Source of the DNA: Thermoproteota archaeon | GTDB taxonomy: Archaea; Korarchaeota; Korarchaeia; Korarchaeales; Korarchaeaceae | Reading direction: 5' to 3' | Assembly (NCBI GenBank): GCA_015522685.1 | Contig: WALU01000026.1 | Coordinates: 1-44,525 of the forward strand | DNA length: 44,525 bases | Shown here: positions 1 to 8,399 of the stretch, in pieces | How positions within the stretch are numbered: position 1 is the stretch's first letter | Layout of the letters: the number at the start of each line of letters is the position of its first letter | Translations under genes and position numbers: made by a program | The notes under the pieces: model-generated | What the model saw: the letters and a program-made list of their open reading frames with translations, nothing else | Databases searched by the model: none | Told to the model about the DNA's origin: nothing

Positions 1-1
1 A

Positions 2-658
2 GTTGAGGCTGTATGGCGCACTGCCCACAAGGCAGGGTTTGGAAGATATCTAGCTTTAGGATCAAAGAGATTAGCTGAGATGTATGGCCATCCAGAACTC
101 TCAATGAGTGTTAAAGGTCTTGAGATGCCTGCATACGATCCAAGAGGAGCTAAAGGAATAGGATTAGAGTACGCCACCGCTAACAGAGGAGGATGCCATG
201 TAACTGGATATACTATATCTCCAGAGATCTTGGGTGTACCTGAGAAGATAGATCCTCTAACTCCTGAGGGTAAGGCAAAATGGGTCAAGCTCTTCCAAGA
301 CTTCACAGATGTAATCAATTCGACGGTCAACTGTCTCTTCACAACATTCGCTATAGGACTACCAGAATTCTCAGAACTTCTTTCAGCTGTTACTGGATGG
401 AATTTAACAGAGGACGAGCTTCTTAAAATTGGAGAGCGTACATATAATCTGGAAAGGGTCATACTAAATAGATATGGCTTCACTGGAAGGGACGACATCC
501 TTCCGAAGCGCCTGCTGGAAGAGCCTATGCCTGAAGGTACAGCTAAGGGACAGGTAGTTGAGCTGGACAAGATGAAGAAGGAATATTATGAGCTCAGAGG
601 ATGGGCTGATGGATCTCCCACTCCAGAAAAGTTGAGAGAGCTTGACATAACTCTCTAA
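2..658 (+). CDS. Aldehyde:ferredoxin oxidoreductase, C-terminal part (5' end outside window)
   Basis: This is the C-terminal portion of a tungsten-pterin aldehyde:ferredoxin oxidoreductase (AOR/WOR family), a cytoplasmic enzyme that oxidises aldehydes to acids and reduces ferredoxin. The frame is open from base 2, so the gene enters from outside the window and about 218 codons are visible. Recognisable are the family motif GGCHVTGYTISPEILG, which normally lies by the pterin site, and NCLFTTFAIG, whose Cys fits the last 4Fe-4S ligand of the family. The C-terminal end (WADGSPTPEKLRELDI) is typical. The radical SAM gene 66 bp downstream is the usual neighbour. The exact subfamily and substrate cannot be told from this part. 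The AOR call is secure. Confidence 0.93.
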   Translation, partial: VEAVWRTAHKAGFGRYLALGSKRLAEMYGHPELSMSVKGLEMPAYDPRGAKGIGLEYATANRGGCHVTGYTISPEILGVPEKIDPLTPEGKAKWVKLFQDFTDVINSTVNCLFTTFAIGLPEFSELLSAVTGWNLTEDELLKIGERTYNLERVILNRYGFTGRDDILPKRLLEEPMPEGTAKGQVVELDKMKKEYYELRGWADGSPTPEKLRELDITL

Positions 659-659
659 G

Positions 660-674
660 CTTTTTTCCTTTTAA
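660..674 (+). terminator. T-rich terminator after the AOR gene
   Basis: Directly after the stop codon the sense strand runs through two T-tracts (TTTTTT CC TTTT) and then A-rich sequence. Archaeal RNA polymerase terminates at such U-runs without needing a hairpin. The radical SAM gene that follows could still be reached by read-through. Confidence 0.5.
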
Positions 675-724
675 AAAAAAGAAATAATTATATTAGCTCC
701 CAGATGTCTTGAAGGGGGTTTATT

Positions 725-2002
725 TTGGAGTACCCCGAAATAGTCCAAATAGAAGTAACTAACAAGTGCAATTTCAACTGCATTATGTGCATAAGACATG
801 TATGGCAGACGGGCCTTATGGATATGGATCCGGCTCTGTTTTCCAAGATAGGGAGAGAGGTATTTCCACATCTGAGGAGGCTCGACCTCTACGGGCAAGG
901 AGAACCATTCATGCATCCTAATCTCTTAGATCTAATAAAGATAGCTAGGGAATACCTACCTAGAGAAGGGAAGATCTTAATGAATACCAATGGCTCTCTT
1001 CTCATCCCTAAAGTGGCTGAAAAGCTAGTTAAGATTATAGGGAGAGCTATATTGGCTTTTTCAGTTGATACTGCTGATGCTAGAAAACTGGAGCAGATGA
1101 GGCTTGGCGCTCCATCCAGGAGGATCTTTGAGAACTTCAGATATCTAGTGAACCATGGAGAGGGAACTAGCATAGGTGTTGAAGCTGTGGTGACGAAGGG
1201 AAATTACATGGATCTACCTGAACTCGTTAAAAAAGTAGGAGAAGAAGGAGGCGATTTCATCTTGGTATCTCACGTCGTACCTTACACTAAGGCCATATTT
1301 GATAGCTCAGTTTATATCCCCGTCTCTCAAGAATCACTTAAGATCATGGAAAGGGCATTAGGTTACGACTGGAATCTCATAAGAGAAGCGAACTATGAAC
1401 TCTTGGCTCAGACTTACACTGGCAGGAGCATTGATAAGACAGCTTCGGAATTCCATAGAGGACTATGGAAGAAAGCAATGGATAAGGGCTATTGGATAAA
1501 TCTCCCGATGCTCTTCGAGAGTAAGGAAAGGTTAGCCATTTTAGAGGAGGTCAAGAGATATTTCAAGAAAGCTGAGGTAATAGCTCATGAATATGGTGTA
1601 GAGATAGATCTTCCACCGCTCTTCCCAGATGCCAAGAGGAGGCATTGTCCCTATGTTGACAAGAAAGCTCTTTTCATAAGATCGGATGGTAAGGTAACTC
1701 CTTGTATGGACTTCGCCTATTCTCATCCGATGTATGTCAATACGCACCTGAAGGTAATCAAAGAGGTGATAATGGGAGATCTAAGGAGAGAGGGCCTGCT
1801 GGATATATGGAACAGTGAGAGGTACAGGAACTTCAGGAAAATGAGAGAAGATATGCCTGCTAATATACCTTGGTGTGGTGATTGCCCATATTCCACACTA
1901 GGCTGCTTTTATACGGAAAATAATGATATAGACTGCTATGGAAATGAGCCTAACTGTGCCGAATGCTTGTACAGCGTAGATATTGCTAGATGTAATATAT
2001 AG
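725..2002 (+). CDS. Radical SAM/SPASM protein, probable tungsten-enzyme maturase
   Basis: A radical SAM enzyme of 425 residues. The 4Fe-4S/SAM motif CNFNCIMC is at residues 15-22, very close to the N-terminus. A SPASM-type cysteine-rich tail carries CPYVDKK and GKVTPCMDF (residues 309-333), then WCGDCPYSTLGC, DCYGNEPNCAEC and a final Cys, enough to hold auxiliary iron-sulfur clusters. Genes of this build directly downstream of AOR-family genes are annotated as tungsten cofactor oxidoreductase radical SAM maturases; the role here is inferred from that context. The start is a TTG with a GGGGG ribosome site about 8 nt upstream, and the early radical SAM motif leaves no room for a later start. 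It converges with the LeuA-like gene. Confidence 0.85.
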   Translation: MEYPEIVQIEVTNKCNFNCIMCIRHVWQTGLMDMDPALFSKIGREVFPHLRRLDLYGQGEPFMHPNLLDLIKIAREYLPREGKILMNTNGSLLIPKVAEKLVKIIGRAILAFSVDTADARKLEQMRLGAPSRRIFENFRYLVNHGEGTSIGVEAVVTKGNYMDLPELVKKVGEEGGDFILVSHVVPYTKAIFDSSVYIPVSQESLKIMERALGYDWNLIREANYELLAQTYTGRSIDKTASEFHRGLWKKAMDKGYWINLPMLFESKERLAILEEVKRYFKKAEVIAHEYGVEIDLPPLFPDAKRRHCPYVDKKALFIRSDGKVTPCMDFAYSHPMYVNTHLKVIKEVIMGDLRREGLLDIWNSERYRNFRKMREDMPANIPWCGDCPYSTLGCFYTENNDIDCYGNEPNCAECLYSVDIARCNI

Positions 2003-2079
2003 TGCAATGATAAGTGCTTGGAAGAATAAAGCTCTATGAAGAGATAAGAGGCACCAAGAATAGGTAAAGAAGAAAAAAT

Positions 2080-3600
2080 CTACGATTTTATCTTATTTAT
2101 TGAATCTTCTAAAGCCTTAAGCGATGCCTCTAATATATCTGGGCTCGTTCCACTGGCCTCCACTTCTCCCTTAGGCCCAAGAACTCTTATTAGAACCTCA
2201 CCTACTGCATCCGTACCTAATGATATGGCTCTGAGCCTGAACTTCCTGAGCTTGAAATCGGGTACTCCTTCCAGAGATCTTATCGTGTTGGCAAGGGCAT
2301 CTACAGGCCCAACTCCGAATGATGCCGCCCTTGTCTCCTTATCATCCATTCTCGCTTTAACTTGAGCGGTGGAAGTTATTCCAGAGCCAGTAACAACCAT
2401 CCATTCCTTCACCTCAAACCACTTACGCTTGCTCACTCCAAGTACCTCCTCAACTATTGATCTGAAGACTCCGTCAGTTATCCTTACTCCTTTATCCGCC
2501 AGTTTCTTCACTTCGGCCAATATCTCCTCAACCTTACTCTCCTCAACTGGGTATCCCATGTCCTTCAGAGATTCTATGACAGCAGTCCTCCCCGATAGCT
2601 TTCCCACCAAGAAGCGTCTCTTTCGACCGACTTTCTCAGGAGGTATGAGTTCATACGTAGCCGGATCTATGGAAATAGCATGGACATGTACCCCAGCTTC
2701 ATATGTATAGGTCAGCGGCCCAACTATGGGAGCCATCTCATATATTGGTAGACCACTATGCCTCTCAACGAGCTCGCTAACTTCAGGCAGGAGGCTTAAC
2801 TGTATATTAGATTCGACGTGGAGAAGTTCTTTCAATGCCACTGCTACCTGCTCTAGCGGTGCCATACCAGCCTTGGGACCTAGACCATTAACTGAGACGT
2901 GAACCTGATCTGCTCCAGCCATCACGGCTGCTATGGAGTTAGCTACTGACATACCCAAGTCGTTGTAGAATGCAGTGCTCACAGGCTTGGTTAAATGAGA
3001 TTTTGCCTCCCTTGTCATCCTAGCAGCTCCTTCTGGTGTGAGTATCCCTACAGTATCTGTAAGGTTTATTCTATCAGCTCCAGCCTCTTCGGCTTTCTTA
3101 CAGATCTCCCAGAGGAAATCAGGTTCGGATCTGCTTGCATCTTCGGCTGAGAACTCTACCATCGCCCCATTGGATTTGGCGAGGGATATGGAATCAGTTA
3201 GCTGCTCTATGGCCTCCTCCTTAGAGAGACGAAGCCTCTTCTCCAAATGGAGTTTGCTAGTCGGCATGAATATATGGACACAGTCCACCTCTCCTTCCAA
3301 AGCTAGCTCTATATCTAACTTCTTGGCTCTAGCCAGAGCACATATCTCAGCAGAGAAGCCAGCTCTCGATATTCTCTTCACTGCTCTTACAATATCAGAT
3401 ACTGCTTTCCTTTCACCCTCCGAAGCTGCAGGAAATCCAGCTTCTATGACATCTACTCCTAGAGCATCCAAATTCATAGCTATCTCTACCTTAGCCTCAG
3501 TAGAGAAGGAGATACCTGGAACTAACTCCCCCTGACTGAGGGTAGAATCAAATATCCTCACTCTTCGGGGAGCTTCTGGAACAGGATTAAATAAACTCAT
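2080..3600 (-). CDS. Isopropylmalate/citramalate synthase-like protein lacking metal ligands
   Basis: This protein aligns end to end with archaeal LeuA/CimA/homocitrate synthases: an N-terminal TIM barrel, a linker and a C-terminal LeuA dimer/regulatory domain (about residues 405-510). Key positions are replaced (numbering from the longer ATG start at 3618). TLRDGEQ reads TLSQGEL (residues 26-32), losing the catalytic Arg and the metal Asp. The HCHND motif reads AFYND (216-220), losing both metal His. GERAGN reads GPKAGM (247-252). HESGIH reads YEAGVH, and GKHSGRH reads GKLSGRT. Other family sequence is well kept (DVIEAGFP, FSAEDAS, NLTDTVG, VNGLG), so the frame is under selection. Normal acetyl-CoA condensation chemistry looks impossible; the function is unknown. 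I chose the second ATG (3600) because a TATA-like TTTTTATAG lies about 25 nt upstream; the ATG at 3618 would add six residues. Confidence 0.85.
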   Translation of the reverse strand: MSLFNPVPEAPRRVRIFDSTLSQGELVPGISFSTEAKVEIAMNLDALGVDVIEAGFPAASEGERKAVSDIVRAVKRISRAGFSAEICALARAKKLDIELALEGEVDCVHIFMPTSKLHLEKRLRLSKEEAIEQLTDSISLAKSNGAMVEFSAEDASRSEPDFLWEICKKAEEAGADRINLTDTVGILTPEGAARMTREAKSHLTKPVSTAFYNDLGMSVANSIAAVMAGADQVHVSVNGLGPKAGMAPLEQVAVALKELLHVESNIQLSLLPEVSELVERHSGLPIYEMAPIVGPLTYTYEAGVHVHAISIDPATYELIPPEKVGRKRRFLVGKLSGRTAVIESLKDMGYPVEESKVEEILAEVKKLADKGVRITDGVFRSIVEEVLGVSKRKWFEVKEWMVVTGSGITSTAQVKARMDDKETRAASFGVGPVDALANTIRSLEGVPDFKLRKFRLRAISLGTDAVGEVLIRVLGPKGEVEASGTSPDILEASLKALEDSINKIKS

Positions 3601-3620
3601 AGGGCTATGACCAGTCATTT

Positions 3621-3630
3621 CTATAAAAAG
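3621..3630 (-). promoter_or_regulatory. TATA box of the LeuA-like gene
   Basis: CTTTTTATAG on the minus strand lies between the herA stop and the LeuA-like gene. It is centred about 25 nt before the ATG at 3600, the distance expected for an archaeal leaderless transcript. Confidence 0.45.
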
Positions 3631-3647
3631 ACGGCCGCTAAAAATTT

Positions 3648-6206
3648 TTACATTTTTGCCCAGGCATCTTCCGGTCTGCTAGATGCCTTCATAGGTAAAC
3701 TGATAACTTCCATCTCTACTTGAACTGGGAAGGGTATAGGACTAGCCATTCCCCATATAAGGGCCTCGTGATTCGATAGCATTGCTAAATAGTTTGATAG
3801 ATCTTCTACTTCAGTATATCTGAGTATAGCATCTTGATCATTGCCATTCCTGAGCCTGAAAGCCGCTATTGTATTGGCCTGGCTTATCACACTCTTGCTC
3901 ACGTAGGCGGGCCTCTGAGTCACTATTATGAACCCTAGATTGTAACCACCTGCCTGACTTATTGCTTCTATTATTGCCTGAGCAGCTCCAGCCTCGTAGG
4001 GATCACCGACTATGTTGTAGCCTCTCTCAGGTACTAAGTACTGAGCTTCCTCCACCACGATTATCAGAGCAAAATCGCCTTGCTGCTTCCTAGATACGGC
4101 ATAGCTAGTAAGCCTCCTGATAATATCTCTAGCAGCGTAAAATTGATCATCATATCTCGTATCTGTGGAAAAATCCACTATAACAAGAGGATTCTTCCTC
4201 ACCTCATCTATTACATCGAGGCCCTTTCCCCTAGCAATGAATCCCTTAAATTCCCTCCTTAGCCTTGCATCGATCTCCGCCACTAGTGAGCTTCTTATCT
4301 TCATTTCTCGAGCTACTTGCCTTAAACTTCTTCTCAGATCATCTAGGTCTGGTTCTTCTCCTTCAGCCATGGATTCTTTAGCTGCCTCAAGTATGAGCCT
4401 ATAGGAGATGGTACCCTGCCTATATCCAAGCTTTCTCGCTATGTCTCTCGGCCTGAGGAGACCATGCTTTGGGAGAAAAGCAGAATAATCATAAGTAATG
4501 CCTCCTTTCTTGGCAAGACCGGAGTACTCTCCTCTCCTATCAAGTATGAGGAACCTTGGCTTCGGATTATGATATGATGATTTAGCTATTAGACTTGAGA
4601 CAAAGCTGCTGTTATGCACAAAAATTCCATTTGCGAGGAAATTCTGGGTTCCAGATACTTCCAAGTCGTACACAAACTCCTCTGCAGTATATACCTTTCT
4701 TATGCTGATTATCCTCTCTAAATCTACCTTTCCCCTCTGTATTACACCTTTTATGGGTGTTCTTCTTTTTACTATACTTATCGCCGATTGGGGTCCATCG
4801 CTAGCCTTAGTATAATACTCAGGAACCTCAAGTTTGCTCTTCAGCTCAGAAGCCGTGAAGGATTCAAGCCTAAGGCCTTTGTTGCAATGTCTAAGAACTG
4901 TAACCCCTAAAAGAGACATTACCATCGATAGCTCTCTCAGGCGTTTTCCTTCCTCCATAACAAAGATGAAGGAGTTATCATTGGCTATGAGAGGAAGTTG
5001 CTTGCGATTGAGGTACTCTCTAAGAGCCCTGAAGCGAGGAAACATGTCCGTTCCAGTAAAATGCCTATGATATGAAGGAAGATTCATTATCGAGACAAGC
5101 CCGTATGCTATGGCATCCATGAGTAGCTCCGATCTTACGATTGCTGCTTTGTATCCATAGAAGTTGCAATCAACTCCAGCTTCAAGGCAAGCCATTTTGA
5201 CATCTGCTGGACTGCTGTCCATTATTACAACCCCCCTTCCCTCATAGTCGGGTATGCCTGAAGCCAATGCTATACCTATCAGCCTATCCATGTAAGGGAA
5301 ATCGGATCTGGGTTCTGGCAAGTCAATACCCCTAAGCGAGATTAGATATCTGCTCTTCATTGCCATTAATGTCTTAGGAGTAACTGAGATTGCATGTATT
5401 CCATCCGGAGTAACAAGAAGGCTATGATCTTCTGTTACCCTTATTTTCTTCCCCGTAGCCGTCTCTATCTCATATATGTTCTTATCATTCATATGCCTGA
5501 GGGCTCCAGTAACCCTGCCCCAGCTCGGGACCATCCCCGATCTCAGTGTTGGTGTGTAGTACTCCCATCCCCTGAGATCAACTATCCCTCTCTTAACCTG
5601 CCTTGGAAGTAGAGGATCAATAAAACTCTTTATTGGGCCTATATAATACTTCTTCTTTTCTTTATTCCATAGTACGATTATGGTATCACCGGTAATACTC
5701 TTTCCGCTCCTCGTCATTCCAGTGACAAACATGTGTCCCCTAGCTATGGAGGAGAGATCCATGTGAAAGGAAACTTCGGTTCCCTTGATCCTCCCCACCT
5801 TAACAGGGAGGCCCCAGCTCACCCTCATTCCAAGGAAAGACATCATATCCTGCTTAGTTGGCTTGCTGACAGGACTCAAAGTTGAAGGAGGTGATTCCAA
5901 CTCTCTAATTTTGCCAAATTCGGGATCTCTATATCCTAAGACTTCACATTCAACTATTATGTACTCTAACTCGCTGCTATAGTCGGATATGAGGCCTGAA
6001 CTGCTTGCTATAAGACCAGTCCTGCCTAGATCAACCTCCTCATTTATGGTCTGTATATCTCTTGCCCTCAAAAAGACAGGAACAGCCTTCCAGGGGTGAT
6101 CAACCAAATAGAAGTCCCCCAATGCCACCTTAGCTCCCTTGAGAGCCACGAAAAGCACTCTCCTCGGGGTTGTATGAGAGATTACATGGCCGATCACTTC
6201 CCTCAA
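3648..6206 (-). CDS. herA: HerA DNA translocase/helicase with an in-frame intein
   Basis: HerA is a hexameric FtsK/VirB4-like ATPase that works with NurA in resecting DNA double-strand ends. The N-terminal beta-barrel (HAS) domain spans about residues 1-140. The Walker A motif is GMTRSGKS (163-170). Walker B is ALIIVVEEAQ (713-722), and VTQRP (762-766) follows as sensor motif. Between Lys169 and Ser533 sits a 363-residue intein; removing it gives an ordinary HerA of about 489 residues with an intact P-loop, so the ATPase depends on protein splicing. The start is TTG, overlapping the nurA stop by 4 bp (TTGA), so the two genes are probably translationally coupled. Mre11 and Rad50, often neighbours, are not in the window. 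Confidence 0.93.
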   Translation of the reverse strand: MREVIGHVISHTTPRRVLFVALKGAKVALGDFYLVDHPWKAVPVFLRARDIQTINEEVDLGRTGLIASSSGLISDYSSELEYIIVECEVLGYRDPEFGKIRELESPPSTLSPVSKPTKQDMMSFLGMRVSWGLPVKVGRIKGTEVSFHMDLSSIARGHMFVTGMTRSGKSITGDTIIVLWNKEKKKYYIGPIKSFIDPLLPRQVKRGIVDLRGWEYYTPTLRSGMVPSWGRVTGALRHMNDKNIYEIETATGKKIRVTEDHSLLVTPDGIHAISVTPKTLMAMKSRYLISLRGIDLPEPRSDFPYMDRLIGIALASGIPDYEGRGVVIMDSSPADVKMACLEAGVDCNFYGYKAAIVRSELLMDAIAYGLVSIMNLPSYHRHFTGTDMFPRFRALREYLNRKQLPLIANDNSFIFVMEEGKRLRELSMVMSLLGVTVLRHCNKGLRLESFTASELKSKLEVPEYYTKASDGPQSAISIVKRRTPIKGVIQRGKVDLERIISIRKVYTAEEFVYDLEVSGTQNFLANGIFVHNSSFVSSLIAKSSYHNPKPRFLILDRRGEYSGLAKKGGITYDYSAFLPKHGLLRPRDIARKLGYRQGTISYRLILEAAKESMAEGEEPDLDDLRRSLRQVAREMKIRSSLVAEIDARLRREFKGFIARGKGLDVIDEVRKNPLVIVDFSTDTRYDDQFYAARDIIRRLTSYAVSRKQQGDFALIIVVEEAQYLVPERGYNIVGDPYEAGAAQAIIEAISQAGGYNLGFIIVTQRPAYVSKSVISQANTIAAFRLRNGNDQDAILRYTEVEDLSNYLAMLSNHEALIWGMASPIPFPVQVEMEVISLPMKASSRPEDAWAKM
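4611..5699 (-). mobile_element. Intein in the HerA P-loop, with degenerate LAGLIDADG endonuclease
   Basis: This 363-residue intein covers HerA residues 170-532. Block A starts with Ser1 (S-ITGDTIIVLW). Block B is TEDHSLLV with the conserved T-x-x-H. Blocks F and G are VYDLEVSGTQNF and NGIFVHN, ending in the expected His-Asn followed by Ser as the +1 extein residue. The splicing elements therefore look complete. In the middle, LIGIALASG (about 309-317) resembles the first LAGLIDADG helix, but the acidic catalytic residue is replaced by Ser. A second helix may be ELSMVMSLLGV (425-435). Splicing is probably active and homing probably lost. The insertion splits GK from S of Walker A, a favoured site for inteins in P-loop ATPases. 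Confidence 0.9.
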
Positions 6207-7270
6207 TCAGTTTCACCCCTCTGCAAGGAAAACATGGCAGTTCTATCCGAGGAACTGCCTAGCTTCGATGATATCTCATTGACCATGAGCCTGTAGACAA
6301 GGGTGGCTTGCTTATCTGTGAGCTTAGACAATCTATCTGCAGCTATCAATGGAATTGGAAGGCCTGAAGATGGTTCTGATAGCTTGTAGAGCATTCCTGC
6401 TATTCTCTCTGAATCATCCAGCGCATATTCAGGCAGATCCATTCTAAAAGGCTTTGATCCTCTCCTGATGAACATGGCCCAAGGTCTGTAGGCCCTAGCA
6501 TCCTTGAGCCATGTTAGTATGTCCTCCCATTTGGGAGATATAGGTATAGGGCCTAGAGCCTCCCCATCCCTCAGGATACTTGATGCCATGAGGGTGTCAG
6601 GTGTACCACTTAGACCCAGCCAAGAAGATATATAAGTACTTCTTATCCTCTTAACTATACCTAGAACAGTTTTTCCCGATGAATGGGCGTTAACCAGCAG
6701 CTCCCCTAGGGATCGCAAGGCTGCATCGTAAACCTCAAAGTAGGCCTGAGAATGGGCCCTTCCTCCAGGACCATAATAATTTCTCGGCAGGTAGAGAGGA
6801 CCATCCAATATGACAAGATCTGCCTCATCCAGTAGGATAGATGCTACATGGTACATGAGATAATAGCCTAGAAGAGAGGAAAACTTGGAGCCTTCTTCAT
6901 CATCGAAGTAGGACCTGGGAGGCTTTAATGCAGCCACGAGGGGGCTCCTAATTTTCTTAGGTCCCTTGAAGGTGGATCCTACAGCTAAGCTGATGGGTTG
7001 GTAGCCGAGAAATAGGTCCTTTCCATTAGATCCTGCATCTACTGCTGCTATTCTCACATTCTCAGATGCCTCATCACTGAGGGATATTATGGGAAGGACC
7101 TGCTTCAGCTTTGGAGATATGTTCTCAGTTTTCTTGATCATCTCTGCTAGATTATCGGCTAAATCAGAAGCTATACCCCTTAGAAGCTCATGATAGCTTT
7201 TATAGGAGGTTATTATAGGTTTAAGGCGTTTTTCAGCGAGGTCGTATTTTTTTATAGTACCCTTTTTCAT
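6203..7270 (-). CDS. nurA: NurA 5'-3' nuclease
   Basis: NurA is the nuclease that partners HerA in end resection for recombination repair. The protein has 355 residues, normal for the family. The N-terminal metal-binding motif is AAVDAGS (Asp78) and a second acidic motif is LVILDGPLYLP (Asp156). The middle contains RIRSTYISSWLG, and a C-terminal IAADRLSK (about residues 317-324) fits a late family motif. It is the first gene of the nurA-herA operon. The ATG at 7270 has no Shine-Dalgarno sequence but has a TATA box about 20-25 nt upstream, so the mRNA is probably leaderless. Confidence 0.9.
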   Translation of the reverse strand: MKKGTIKKYDLAEKRLKPIITSYKSYHELLRGIASDLADNLAEMIKKTENISPKLKQVLPIISLSDEASENVRIAAVDAGSNGKDLFLGYQPISLAVGSTFKGPKKIRSPLVAALKPPRSYFDDEEGSKFSSLLGYYLMYHVASILLDEADLVILDGPLYLPRNYYGPGGRAHSQAYFEVYDAALRSLGELLVNAHSSGKTVLGIVKRIRSTYISSWLGLSGTPDTLMASSILRDGEALGPIPISPKWEDILTWLKDARAYRPWAMFIRRGSKPFRMDLPEYALDDSERIAGMLYKLSEPSSGLPIPLIAADRLSKLTDKQATLVYRLMVNEISSKLGSSSDRTAMFSLQRGETD

Positions 7271-7282
7271 GATTAATCCATT

Positions 7283-7293
7283 ACTTTTATAGT
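7283..7293 (-). promoter_or_regulatory. TATA box of nurA-herA
   Basis: The minus strand reads CTATAAAAGTA just upstream of the nurA ATG, at the spacing of a leaderless archaeal promoter. The 184-bp region between nurA and the divergent regulator gene holds both promoters. Confidence 0.5.
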
Positions 7294-7409
7294 TTTTCTA
7301 AATTAAACATTATTGGTTATCATAAGCATATATGTCAGGTCGAAAAAGACTTTATTTTGATATCAAAAGCATTCTAGAGAATAAAAGATAATAGAAGATA
7401 TCAAAGTAA

Positions 7410-7444
7410 TTTTGCTAAATCAAAAGAATTATAAATTAGCAAAA
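7410..7444. promoter_or_regulatory. Inverted repeat around the TATA box of the CARF-like gene
   Basis: Arms TTTTGCTAAAT (7410-7420) and AATTAGCAAAA (7434-7444) are complementary at 10 of 11 positions with a 13-bp spacer, about 24 bp centre to centre. The spacer and right arm hold the TATA-like ATTATAAATT (7428-7437), which lies about 26 nt before the ATG at 7458. A dimeric regulator bound here would block TBP/TFB. The encoded winged-helix protein is the obvious candidate, but that is inference. Confidence 0.6.
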
Positions 7445-7457
7445 TACATTTTGATTG

Positions 7458-8306
7458 ATGATTGTGAAAGGAGGGAGCGAGAGCAGCAGGTCTCAGTTAG
7501 GAGCTATAGGAAGGCTCCTTGCTCAGAGAAGAGAAAAGATGCTTAATCTTAGTGATTCCAACTATTTTCTCGTTGCTCCAACATCTGCCGACTTTTCCCT
7601 CCTGGATAATCTTATTTCCTCTGATATTGGAAGAATTAGTGCTGCTGTATTTGTAGATGATGGGTTGGAGGATGAGGGGCTTAAGGCCTTTAGGAGGAAG
7701 ATCTCAATAGTGACCTCTAATATGATAACTGAAGTTAAGCTGGATGATCTAAGCCAGATGAGCTTGATATATGAGCTGTCTGAACTAGCTAAACTGAAGG
7801 AGAATGACTTAAAGGGACTCATTGTGTGCAATGGCTTTCTTTCTATACCCCTGTTCCATTTGGCTATGTACTTAGATGCTAGAGCTATCGAGCTAGGCGA
7901 GTCTGGTTATAGAGAACTCATAGCATATCCAACATGGAAATTGAATGGAATTTCTCTTGCTATCCTCTATGTAGTATGGAAGCTTGAAGAAGTCGTTGGA
8001 AGAGCTACTCCACAAGCTATAGTCAAGTGCATCAGGATGAAGAGCAAGATTAAGAGGAGAGGGGATGAGAGATCTAAGCTAGTGAGCTTGGATTATTACT
8101 TGAAGAAGTATCTCATGAAGGATGAACTTATCGTCAAGCGAAAAGATCCTAATAGTAAGAGAGGAGTTGTATATGAACTCACTCCTAAGGGAAGGAAGGT
8201 TGCTCAAATAGTCGGGGCCCACTTCACTGCCTCCGGCATGGACCTTAAGGATATAATAGACCTAGAGTCGTTGAACAGCATGGTAGAGGTCCCAGTGAAG
8301 AGCTGA
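7458..8306 (+). CDS. CARF-like Rossmann domain plus winged-helix regulator
   Basis: A two-domain protein of about 282 residues. Residues about 35-150 alternate strands and helices in the CARF pattern of Csa3-type regulators: YFLVAPTSADFSLLDNLI, then AAVFVDDG, and LKGLIVCNGFLSIPLFHLA before an alanine-rich helix. Residues about 175-265 form a winged-helix DNA-binding domain, ending in the wing VYELTPKGRKVAQIV. The CARF call rests on pattern, not on a diagnostic motif; a generic archaeal HTH regulator is the alternative. No cas gene or CRISPR array lies in the window. TTG (7455) and ATG (7458) are adjacent; ATG is preferred, leaderless, with its TATA box inside a palindrome, which suggests autoregulation. 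Confidence 0.6.
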   Translation: MIVKGGSESSRSQLGAIGRLLAQRREKMLNLSDSNYFLVAPTSADFSLLDNLISSDIGRISAAVFVDDGLEDEGLKAFRRKISIVTSNMITEVKLDDLSQMSLIYELSELAKLKENDLKGLIVCNGFLSIPLFHLAMYLDARAIELGESGYRELIAYPTWKLNGISLAILYVVWKLEEVVGRATPQAIVKCIRMKSKIKRRGDERSKLVSLDYYLKKYLMKDELIVKRKDPNSKRGVVYELTPKGRKVAQIVGAHFTASGMDLKDIIDLESLNSMVEVPVKS

Positions 8307-8399
8307 TCTAGATAGGGAGACATCTATTGATAGATCAATAATTGAGTTGGCTATTCTAGAGTTTATAGCATTAATGAGTCCTTTTATAGCTAAAAAAGA

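Noticed and set aside
7458..8306. Part of a CRISPR-Cas locus
   Set aside because: No repeats or cas genes in 44 kb; the CARF-like call alone does not support it.
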